The position numbers and the translations under genes are program-made. 6,565 bases of DNA from Streptomyces katrae (lineage in GTDB: Bacteria > Actinomycetota > Actinomycetes > Streptomycetales > Streptomycetaceae), in the NCBI RefSeq assembly GCF_000966975.1, contig NZ_JZWV01000173.1, positions 1 to 6,565 of the forward strand, in the 5' to 3' direction. Below are positions 1-4,860 of the stretch, in pieces; position 1 is the stretch's first letter; each line of letters begins with the position of its first letter. The notes below the pieces were generated by a model, which saw only the letters and a list, made by a program, of their open reading frames with translations, was not told where the DNA came from and did no database searches.

Positions 1-606
1 GTCGGCGTCGCCCTCGGCGTCATCGGCCTCGGCACCTCCGCCGGCGGCTGGCTCCTGACGACCGCCATCCTGGACAAGGCCCACGACCGCAGGGTCCACG
101 AGCGGCTGGACGACCCCCAGTGGGGCGAGGACCCCGAGGACTGGGAGGACGACCCCACCCCCACCCCCTCCGTCCCGCGCTTCTCCGTGCCGCCCAAGGC
201 CCCCTCCCAGGGTCCCGGCTTCAGCACGCCCGTCCCCTTCGGGCAGACGGTGACCTACCCGGACGGCCTCAAGGTGACCCTGGCGCCGCCGCGCAAGTAC
301 GTCAGCAAGGCCGAGTGGATGGACGTGGGCAACGCGCTGGAGGTGTCCTTCACCATCACCAACAACACCGACAAGCCCCACAACGTCATCTACGCCATGC
401 CCGCGGTGAAGGACGACAAGGGCGGCTCCGCCAAGCTCGTCTTCGACGGTGAGACCCCGAAGCGGATCGAGGGCGTGATCAAGCCCGGCCAGTCCGCGAC
501 CGGTGTCGCCGCCTTCGAGGTCCCCGCGGGGACGAAGAGCATCAGCGCCGAGCTCTCCCCCGGGATCCTGCTGCCGGCGGCCAAGTTCAGCGGCCCCGTC
601 GGATAG
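1..606 (+). CDS. Membrane-anchored extracytoplasmic protein, DUF4352-like (5' end missing)
   Basis: The frame is open from the first base to a TAG at 604-606, so the start lies outside the window; 201 residues are visible. A GTG at 187 is an internal codon rather than the start, because the same frame already encodes a sensible membrane helix upstream. Visible residues 1-24 are Gly/Ala/Leu/Val-rich and look like a transmembrane helix. A charged stretch (about 25-36), a strongly acidic segment (37-51, with a GEDPEDWEDD core) and a Pro/Thr linker (52-72) follow. Residues 75-201 look like a beta-sandwich: FGQTVTYPDGLKVTL, then EVSFTITNNTDKP, then KPGQSATGVAAFEVPAG near the end. That pattern of strands is typical of DUF4352/telokin-like domains in streptomycete surface proteins. 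The likely arrangement is cytoplasmic N-terminus, one helix and an outside domain. The molecular role is unknown. It lies 63 bp upstream of nadE, which appears to have its own promoter, and I saw no clear terminator between them. Confidence 0.75.
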   Translation, partial: VGVALGVIGLGTSAGGWLLTTAILDKAHDRRVHERLDDPQWGEDPEDWEDDPTPTPSVPRFSVPPKAPSQGPGFSTPVPFGQTVTYPDGLKVTLAPPRKYVSKAEWMDVGNALEVSFTITNNTDKPHNVIYAMPAVKDDKGGSAKLVFDGETPKRIEGVIKPGQSATGVAAFEVPAGTKSISAELSPGILLPAAKFSGPVG

Positions 607-633
607 GGCGGGACGGCGGAACGGCACGGGTCC

Positions 634-669
634 AGGACATCGCGTCAGAAAGACGATTAGACTGGGCCC
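634..669 (+). promoter_or_regulatory. Probable nadE promoter giving a leaderless transcript
   Basis: A TAGACT hexamer at 658-663 fits the actinobacterial -10 pattern TANNNT. AGGACA at 634-639 matches four of six positions of the TTGACA -35 box, with an 18-bp spacer. Transcription would start about 7 bases past the -10, which is position 670, the first base of the nadE GTG. The bases just before the GTG (GGGCCC) hold no purine-rich ribosome binding site at normal distance, which agrees with leaderless translation. This is read from sequence only; the -35 match is moderate. Confidence 0.55.
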
Positions 670-2424
670 GTGCCTCAACTTCGCCTCGCGCTGAATCAGA
701 TCGACTCGCACGTCGGCGACATCGCCGCCAACGCCGACTCGGTCGTGCACTGGACCCGGCACTCCGCCGAGCAGGGAGCCCACCTCGTGGCGTTCCCCGA
801 GATGATGCTGACCGGGTACCCCGTCGAGGACCTCGCCCTGCGCGGCTCCTTCGTCGAGGCCTCCCGCACCGCGCTGGCCGCTCTGGCCCGGCGCCTCGCG
901 GAGGAGGGCCTGGGCGGTCTTCCCGTCCTCGTCGGCTACCTCGACCGCTCCGAGCGGTCCACCGACCGGCTCGGCCGGCCCGCCGGGTCCCCGGAGAACG
1001 CGGCCGCCGTGCTGTACCGCGGCGAGGTCGTCCTGCGCTTCGCCAAGCACCACCTCCCCAACTACGGGGTCTTCGACGAGTTCCGGTACTTCGTGCCCGG
1101 CGACACCCAGCCGGTGATCCGGGTGCGCGGTGTCGACGTGGCCCTCGCCATCTGCGAGGACCTCTGGCAGGAGGGCGGCCGCGTCCCGGCCACCCGCTCC
1201 GCCGGGGCCGGGCTGCTGATCTCCGTCAACGCCTCCCCGTACGAGCGCAACAAGGACGACGTACGCCTGGAACTGGTCCGCAAGCGGGCCCAGGAGGCCG
1301 GCTGCACGCTGGCCTACCTGGCGATGATCGGCGGCCAGGACGACCTGGTCTTCGACGGGGACTCGATCGTGGTGGACGCCACCGGGGAGGTCATCGTCCG
1401 GGCCCCGCAGTTCTCCGAGGGCTGCGTGCTGGTGGACCTGGAGCTGCCGGCCGCCCGGCCCGACGCCCCCGAGGGGGTCGTGGACGACGGACTGCGCATC
1501 GACCGCGTCGTCCTGTCCGAGGAGCCGGTGGAGCCGTACGAGCCGGTGGTCAGCGGCGGCTACGCCGAGCGCCTGGACGACGACGAGGAGGTCTACGACG
1601 CGCTGGTCGTGGGCCTGCGCGCGTACGTGCGGAAGAACGGGTTCCGCTCGGTCCTGATCGGGCTCTCCGGCGGCATCGACTCCGCCCTCGTCGCCGCCCT
1701 CGCCTGCGACGCGATCGGCGCGCAGAACGTCTACGGCGTGTCGATGCCCTCGAAGTACTCCTCGGAGCACTCCAAGGACGACGCCGCCGACCTGGCCGCG
1801 CGGACCGGCCTGAACTTCCGGACCGTCTCGATCGAGCCGATGTTCGACGCCTACACGGGCGCGCTGGAGCTGACCGGCCTGGCCGAGGAGAACCTCCAGT
1901 CCCGGCTGCGCGGCACGCTGCTGATGGCGCTGTCCAACCAGGAGGGCCACATCGTGCTGGCCCCGGGCAACAAGTCGGAGCTGGCCGTGGGCTACTCCAC
2001 CCTCTACGGGGACTCCGTGGGCGCGTACGGGCCGATCAAGGACGTGTACAAGACGGACATCTTCCGGCTCGCCCGGTACCGCAACCGGGCCGCGGCCGAG
2101 CGCGGCGAGACCCCGCCGATCCCGGAGAACTCGATCGTGAAGCCGCCGAGCGCCGAGCTGCGCCCCGGTCAGGTGGACACGGACTCGCTGCCGGACTACC
2201 CGGTGCTGGACGCGATCCTGGAGCTGTACGTGGACCGCGACCAGGGGCTGGAGGCGATCGTGGCGGCCGGCTTCGACCGCGCCCTGGTGGCGAGGACCAT
2301 CCGGATGGTCGACACGGCCGAGTACAAGCGGCGCCAGTACCCGCCGGGCACGAAGATCTCCGCGAAGGGCTTCGGGAAGGACCGCCGCCTGCCGATCACC
2401 AACGGCTGGCGCGAGCACCCGTGA
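670..2424 (+). CDS. nadE: Glutamine-dependent NAD+ synthetase
   Basis: This cytoplasmic enzyme makes NAD+ from nicotinic acid adenine dinucleotide, ATP and glutamine, the last step of NAD synthesis. The 584 residues form the standard two-domain fusion. The nitrilase-type glutaminase domain (about 4-260) carries a complete Glu-Lys-Cys triad: E44 in FPEMMLTGYP, K126 in FAKHHLPNYG and C162 in ICEDLW. The synthetase domain (about 300-584) has the ATP pyrophosphatase P-loop SGGIDS at 333-338, SKYSSEHS at 361-368, ENLQSRLRG at 407-415, GNKSE at 433-437, KPPSAEL at 491-497 and EYKRRQ with PPGTK near 551-562. Ammonia made in the first domain would be used in the second. It is shorter than the roughly 680-residue mycobacterial enzyme but normal for the shorter bacterial type. 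Residues 94-112 form a Ser/Arg/Pro-rich loop. The GTG start at 670 is chosen because PQLRLALNQ is the usual N-terminus and a promoter lies exactly upstream. The gene ends 4 bases before a strong hairpin, so it is probably not cotranscribed with anything downstream. Confidence 0.98.
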   Translation: MPQLRLALNQIDSHVGDIAANADSVVHWTRHSAEQGAHLVAFPEMMLTGYPVEDLALRGSFVEASRTALAALARRLAEEGLGGLPVLVGYLDRSERSTDRLGRPAGSPENAAAVLYRGEVVLRFAKHHLPNYGVFDEFRYFVPGDTQPVIRVRGVDVALAICEDLWQEGGRVPATRSAGAGLLISVNASPYERNKDDVRLELVRKRAQEAGCTLAYLAMIGGQDDLVFDGDSIVVDATGEVIVRAPQFSEGCVLVDLELPAARPDAPEGVVDDGLRIDRVVLSEEPVEPYEPVVSGGYAERLDDDEEVYDALVVGLRAYVRKNGFRSVLIGLSGGIDSALVAALACDAIGAQNVYGVSMPSKYSSEHSKDDAADLAARTGLNFRTVSIEPMFDAYTGALELTGLAEENLQSRLRGTLLMALSNQEGHIVLAPGNKSELAVGYSTLYGDSVGAYGPIKDVYKTDIFRLARYRNRAAAERGETPPIPENSIVKPPSAELRPGQVDTDSLPDYPVLDAILELYVDRDQGLEAIVAAGFDRALVARTIRMVDTAEYKRRQYPPGTKISAKGFGKDRRLPITNGWREHP

Positions 2425-2427
2425 GGA

Positions 2428-2458
2428 GGCCCCGCCGCACTCGCCGTGCGGCGGGGCC
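2428..2458 (+). terminator. nadE terminator hairpin
   Basis: A perfect 13-bp stem (GGCCCCGCCGCAC at 2428-2440 paired with 2446-2458) closes a 5-base loop, TCGCC. It begins 3 bases past the nadE stop. There is no U-tract, which is usual in Streptomyces. Being a perfect inverted repeat between convergent genes, it can act in both directions. Confidence 0.85.
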
Positions 2459-2480
2459 CCTTCCCGTGGGTCCGGGAAGG
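2459..2480 (-). terminator. Second hairpin, probably terminating the minus-strand EEP gene
   Basis: CCTTCCCG at 2459-2466 pairs perfectly with CGGGAAGG at 2473-2480 around a 6-base loop. It abuts the nadE hairpin with no gap. For the minus-strand gene, which ends at 2515, this is the first stem-loop met after the stop codon (34 bases away), and the nadE hairpin comes next. Termination is inferred from position and structure. Confidence 0.55.
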
Positions 2481-2514
2481 ATGTCGGTGGAGAACGCCGC
2501 GGAGGACCGCCGCG

Positions 2515-3564
2515 CTACTTGCGGACCGTGAGCCGGGCCGCGACCGGGAGGTGGTCGCTGCCCGTGCGCGGCAAGGTCCAGGACGCCTCCGGCTTCACCC
2601 CGCGGACCATGATCTGGTCGATGCGGGCCATCGGGAACTGGGCGGGCCAGCTGAAGCCGAAGCCGTTGCCGGCGGCGCCCTGGGTGGAGCGCATCTGCGA
2701 GGTGACCTCGGACAGGGAGCGGTCGTTCATCGTGCCGTTGAGGTCGCCGAGCAGGACGACGTTCTTCAGCGGTTCGGCGGCCAGGGCAGCGCCCAGCGCG
2801 TCGGCGCTGTTGTCGCGCTGGTTGGCGGTGAAGCCGGCATTGAGCTTGACGCGGACCGACGGCAGGTGGGCGATGTAGACGCCGAGCTCGCCGAAGGGGC
2901 CGGCGACGGTGGTGCGCATGGCCCGGGTCCAGCCGAGCCGGATGTCCACGGGCTTGCTGGAGGTCAGCGGGTACTTGCTCCACACGCCGACGGTGCCCTC
3001 GACCGCGTGGTACTTGTACGTCCCCGCGAGGGCTTCCTCGTAGATCGGGACGGCGCCGGCCTTGAGCTCGGTGAGGGCCAGGACGTCGGCCCCGGACTTG
3101 GCGACCGACCGGGCCGTGCCGCGCGGGTCGGGGTTGTCGGCGTCGACGTTGTGGGTGGCGACCATCAGGTTGCCGCCGCCGCCCGACTTGTCGGTGACCA
3201 GACCACCGAAGAGGTTCACCCAGACCGCGGCCGTCAGCAGTATCGCGATCAGGGCCGTGGCAGACCTGCGGGCCACCGCGATGGCCAGCAGGACCGGGAC
3301 GAACACGCCCAGCCAGGGCAGGAAGGTCTCGGTGAGGCTGCCGAGGTTGCCGACGTCGTTGGGCAGTTCGGCGTGGAAGACCATGATCCCGGAGATCAGC
3401 AGGGCGAAGGCGGCGGTGACGATGCCGCGCTTCCAGATGCCGGGATCGCGGCGCAGTTCCGCGAGTCTGCGCAGCAGTGCGGCCCATCGGCGTCGCAGAC
3501 CGGATCCGGAGGGCCCGGGCTCGGAGCCGCCGTTCCCCGTCTCCGTCAGGTACGCCTGTGCCAT
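2515..3564 (-). CDS. Membrane-bound endonuclease/exonuclease/phosphatase family protein, VanJ-like architecture
   Basis: The 349-residue protein has a Gly/Ser/Pro-rich N-terminus with a basic segment (about 24-46), three predicted membrane helices (about 46-65, 81-98 and 102-120) and a C-terminal EEP domain (about 132-349). The metal-dependent phosphoesterase residues are present: N139 in ATHNVD, E166 in ALTELK, H233 in IAHLPS, D274 and N276 in LGDLNGT, D316 in RIDQI, and D337-H338 in GSDHLP. The basic N-terminus plus three helices would put the catalytic domain outside the cell. Known family: VanJ of S. coelicolor has this layout and has been linked to teicoplanin resistance, with an undecaprenyl pyrophosphate phosphatase role proposed. 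A similar lipid-phosphate role here is inference; nuclease or sphingomyelinase-like activity is not excluded. The ATG at 3564 is chosen because GAGGA sits 6 bases upstream. The frame stays open to 3714, but that extension is Arg/Gly-rich with no ribosome binding site. It converges on nadE and diverges from panB. Confidence 0.88.
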   Translation of the reverse strand: MAQAYLTETGNGGSEPGPSGSGLRRRWAALLRRLAELRRDPGIWKRGIVTAAFALLISGIMVFHAELPNDVGNLGSLTETFLPWLGVFVPVLLAIAVARRSATALIAILLTAAVWVNLFGGLVTDKSGGGGNLMVATHNVDADNPDPRGTARSVAKSGADVLALTELKAGAVPIYEEALAGTYKYHAVEGTVGVWSKYPLTSSKPVDIRLGWTRAMRTTVAGPFGELGVYIAHLPSVRVKLNAGFTANQRDNSADALGAALAAEPLKNVVLLGDLNGTMNDRSLSEVTSQMRSTQGAAGNGFGFSWPAQFPMARIDQIMVRGVKPEASWTLPRTGSDHLPVAARLTVRK

Positions 3565-3570
3565 GCCATG

Positions 3571-3575
3571 TCCTC
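3571..3575 (-). promoter_or_regulatory. Ribosome binding site of the EEP gene
   Basis: GAGGA on the minus strand lies 6 bases upstream of the ATG at 3564-3562. This decides between that start and the longer in-frame start at 3714. A second, out-of-frame ATG (3569-3567) lies between the two but is only 1 base from the GAGGA, too close for normal initiation. Confidence 0.75.
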
Positions 3576-3608
3576 GCTGCCGTGCTCGCGCTCCGTCCCC
3601 GCACCTTG

Positions 3609-3614
3609 ACCCTA
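3609..3614 (-). promoter_or_regulatory. Possible -10 box for the EEP gene
   Basis: TAGGGT read on the minus strand fits the Streptomyces -10 pattern TANNNT. It would place the transcription start near 3602 and leave a leader of about 40 bases. No good -35 hexamer is visible at 17-19 bp, where GCACGG lies, so the promoter is weak, activator-dependent or not real. Confidence 0.35.
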
Positions 3615-3647
3615 GGCGATGTCGGGAGCCTTCCGTGCCGTCCTTCG

Positions 3648-3681
3648 CGGCCGTACGACCGGGAGGACGAACGGCCGTACG
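3648..3681. repeat. Direct repeat of CGGCCGTACG, 24 bp apart
   Basis: CGGCCGTACG occurs at 3648-3657 and again at 3672-3681. Each copy includes the palindrome CGTACG. The pair lies 34 bp or more upstream of the possible EEP -10 box, where an activator or repressor could bind. The function is not known; regulation is inference. Confidence 0.5.
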
Positions 3682-3747
3682 GGCGGGGTTCCGCTTGTCA
3701 CGAAACGCGCACATTGGCTCCTGCGCGCCTGGAGCCGGGCCAGGAGT

Positions 3748-3763
3748 GTGACGGACCGGTCAC
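3748..3763. repeat. 16-bp dyad GTGAC-N6-GTCAC upstream of panB
   Basis: The arms GTGAC (3748-3752) and GTCAC (3759-3763) are perfectly inverted around 6 bases. The site is about 110 bp upstream of the panB start. It resembles an operator for a dimeric regulator, but the spacing is 2 bp longer than the CRP-type site (GTGA-N6-TCAC), so I do not assign it to that family. Confidence 0.4.
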
Positions 3764-3805
3764 CACGCCGCCGCTGCGCCACTTCCGTCCACGGCCGCGG
3801 GAGTG

Positions 3806-3817
3806 CCACCATGGTGG
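3806..3817. repeat. 12-bp perfect palindrome CCACCATGGTGG in the panB leader region
   Basis: CCACCATGGTGG is its own reverse complement and has no loop. It ends 54 bp before the panB ATG. It could be an operator or may be chance. The right nine bases, CCATGGTGG, recur just before the exporter ATPase start at 4850-4858. Confidence 0.35.
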
Positions 3818-3857
3818 GTGAGTCCGGGGACGCCGTGAGGGCGCCTCGAGATGACAC

Positions 3858-3863
3858 AAGGAG
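3858..3863 (+). promoter_or_regulatory. Ribosome binding site of panB
   Basis: AAGGAG lies 8 bases upstream of the ATG at 3872. An earlier in-frame ATG at 3851 has no such site, and the AAGGAG would fall inside its coding sequence, so 3872 is the supported start. Confidence 0.85.
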
Positions 3864-3871
3864 CAGTTGCA

Positions 3872-4732
3872 ATGACGCATGCCGTTTCGCCTGCCCGCGA
3901 AGCCGCCTCCCCCACCCTGTACGGAGGCACGGGCACCCGGCGGATCACCGTCCGCGACCTCACCCTCGCCAAGGAGCGCGGCGAGAAGTGGCCCATGCTC
4001 ACCGCCTACGACGCCATGACGGCGTCCGTGTTCGACGAGGCCGGCATCCCGGTGATCCTCGTCGGCGACTCGATGGGCAACTGTCACCTCGGCTACGAGA
4101 CCACCGTCCCCGTGACGATGGACGAGATGACGCTGCTGTCGGCGGCCGTCGTACGGGGCACCAGCCGCGCCCTGGTCGTCGGAGACCTGCCGTTCGGCTC
4201 GTACCAGGAAGGCGCCGTGCAGGCGCTGCGCAGCGCGACGCGGCTGGTGAAGGAGGCCGGGGTCCACGCGGTCAAGCTGGAGGGCGGCGAGCGCTCGCTG
4301 CACCAGACCGAGCTGATCGTGCAGTCCGGCATCCCGGTCATGTCCCACCTGGGCCTGACCCCGCAGTCCGTGAACGCGATGGGCTACCGGGTGCAGGGCC
4401 GCGGCGACGAGGCCGCGCACCAGCTGCTGCGCGACGCGAAGGCGGCGCAGGACGCGGGCGCCTTCGCGGTGGTCCTGGAGCTGGTCCCCGCCGAGCTGGC
4501 CGCGGAGGTCACCCGGTCCCTGCACATCCCGACCGTCGGCATCGGGGCGGGCGCGGAGTGCGACGCGCAGGTGCTGGTGTGGACCGACATGATGGGCCTG
4601 ACCGGCGGGAAGATGCCGCGGTTCGTGAAGCAGTACGCGAACCTGCGGGCGACCATGGGTGACGCGGCGAAGGCCTTCGCCGAGGACGTGGTCGGCGGAT
4701 CGTTCCCGCAGCCGGAGCACGCCTTCCACTAG
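3872..4732 (+). CDS. panB: 3-methyl-2-oxobutanoate hydroxymethyltransferase
   Basis: PanB transfers a hydroxymethyl group from 5,10-methylenetetrahydrofolate to 2-oxoisovalerate, giving ketopantoate. This is the first committed step to pantothenate and coenzyme A. The 286-residue cytoplasmic protein is a TIM barrel of the phosphoenolpyruvate/pyruvate superfamily. The metal-site residues are D66 in ILVGDSMGN, D105 in VGDLPFGSY and E137 in VKLEGG. The catalytic Glu is E203 in VLELVP. Other family blocks are MLTAYDA (42-48), GYETTVPVTMDEM (74-86), MSHLGLTPQS (157-166) and GIGAGAECDAQVLV (223-236). The length suits actinobacterial PanB, which has about 20 extra N-terminal residues over the E. coli enzyme. 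The start at 3872 is set by AAGGAG 8 bases upstream. The enzyme is known to work as a decamer. It appears to be a single-gene unit, since a strong hairpin follows and panC and panD are not in the window. Confidence 0.98.
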   Translation: MTHAVSPAREAASPTLYGGTGTRRITVRDLTLAKERGEKWPMLTAYDAMTASVFDEAGIPVILVGDSMGNCHLGYETTVPVTMDEMTLLSAAVVRGTSRALVVGDLPFGSYQEGAVQALRSATRLVKEAGVHAVKLEGGERSLHQTELIVQSGIPVMSHLGLTPQSVNAMGYRVQGRGDEAAHQLLRDAKAAQDAGAFAVVLELVPAELAAEVTRSLHIPTVGIGAGAECDAQVLVWTDMMGLTGGKMPRFVKQYANLRATMGDAAKAFAEDVVGGSFPQPEHAFH

Positions 4733-4757
4733 TACCCGCAGGCTCCGACAGGCAGTA

Positions 4758-4804
4758 CCGGCAGCCCGCCGACAGCCCCTTCCGGGCCGTCGGCGGGCTG
4801 TCGG
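4758..4804 (+). terminator. panB terminator hairpin
   Basis: The core stem pairs CAGCCCGCCGAC (4762-4773) perfectly with 4789-4800. It extends outward by a G-U wobble and three more pairs (4758-4761 with 4801-4804). It extends inward past one A-C mismatch by GCCC (4775-4778) with GGGC (4784-4787), closing a 5-base loop at 4779-4783. The gap from the panB stop is 25 bases. There is no U-tract, as is usual in this group. The right arm contains the first unit of the 11-bp repeat. Confidence 0.8.
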
Positions 4805-4842
4805 CCGCATGTCGGCCGCCTGTCAGGGCTTTGTCGGTGGCG
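4788..4842. repeat. Five 11-bp tandem units built on TGTCGG, upstream of the exporter operon
   Basis: GTC recurs at exactly 11-bp steps, at 4789, 4800, 4811, 4822 and 4833. The five units are CGTCGGCGGGC, TGTCGGCCGCA, TGTCGGCCGCC, TGTCAGGGCTT and TGTCGGTGGCG. Units 2 and 3 differ at one base; the others have diverged. The array starts inside the panB terminator arm and stops 18 bases before the ATPase ATG at 4861, so it covers the space where the exporter promoter and leader should be. The inverse motif CCGACA lies at 4745-4750 and 4769-4774. The period is close to one DNA helical turn. It could be a regulator array or a decayed minisatellite. Confidence 0.65.
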
Positions 4843-4860
4843 GCTGGTCCCATGGTGGAC

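Larger units (their letters stand above)
3565..3871. other. Divergent intergenic region between the EEP gene and panB
   Basis: About 307 bp separate the two divergent start codons and must hold both promoters. The left third has a possible -10 for the EEP gene (3609-3614) and two copies of CGGCCGTACG. A good -35-like TTGTCA at 3695-3700 reads towards panB, but no TANNNT follows at the right distance, and I find no TA dinucleotide from 3701 to 3871. A standard -10 for panB is therefore not visible. Two dyads, at 3748-3763 and 3806-3817, lie on the panB side. The open frames crossing the region are Arg/Pro-rich, have no convincing start signals and look non-coding. Confidence 0.7.

Noticed and set aside
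187..606. GTG at 187 as the true start of the first gene
   Set aside because: The same frame is open upstream to base 1 and encodes a membrane helix and acidic linker of the kind expected before this domain, so the gene begins outside the window.
3545..3569. Short upstream open frame overlapping the EEP start (ATG at 3569 on the minus strand, stop after seven codons)
   Set aside because: Its ATG is only 1 base from the GAGGA site, too close for normal initiation, so a regulatory role is not supported.
2396..3604. Minus-strand open frame (402 codons) in another frame of the EEP gene
   Set aside because: It is Arg/Pro/Gly-rich without domains, and the same strand carries the convincing EEP reading frame.
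2446..3609. Long plus-strand open frame (387 codons) opposite the EEP gene
   Set aside because: It is Gly/Arg/Val-rich with no recognisable domain, starts inside the nadE terminator and is the expected antisense shadow of a GC-rich gene. The minus-strand frame has clear EEP motifs.
3565..3714. 50-residue N-terminal extension of the EEP protein starting at 3714
   Set aside because: The added residues are Arg/Gly-rich with no domain or signal. The ATG at 3564 has GAGGA at ideal distance, and the extension would cover the intergenic repeat and the possible -10.
3748..3763. CRP-type binding site upstream of panB
   Set aside because: The arms look similar, but GTGA and TCAC are 8 bp apart rather than 6, so the site does not fit the CRP pattern. 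Kept only as an unassigned dyad.
3619..4662. Plus-strand open frame (347 codons) overlapping panB
   Set aside because: Arg/His/Pro-rich translation with no family features, in a different frame from the fully recognisable panB.
3698..4810. Minus-strand open frame (370 codons) opposite panB
   Set aside because: It has no domain and runs through the panB terminator; a typical antisense shadow in high-GC DNA.
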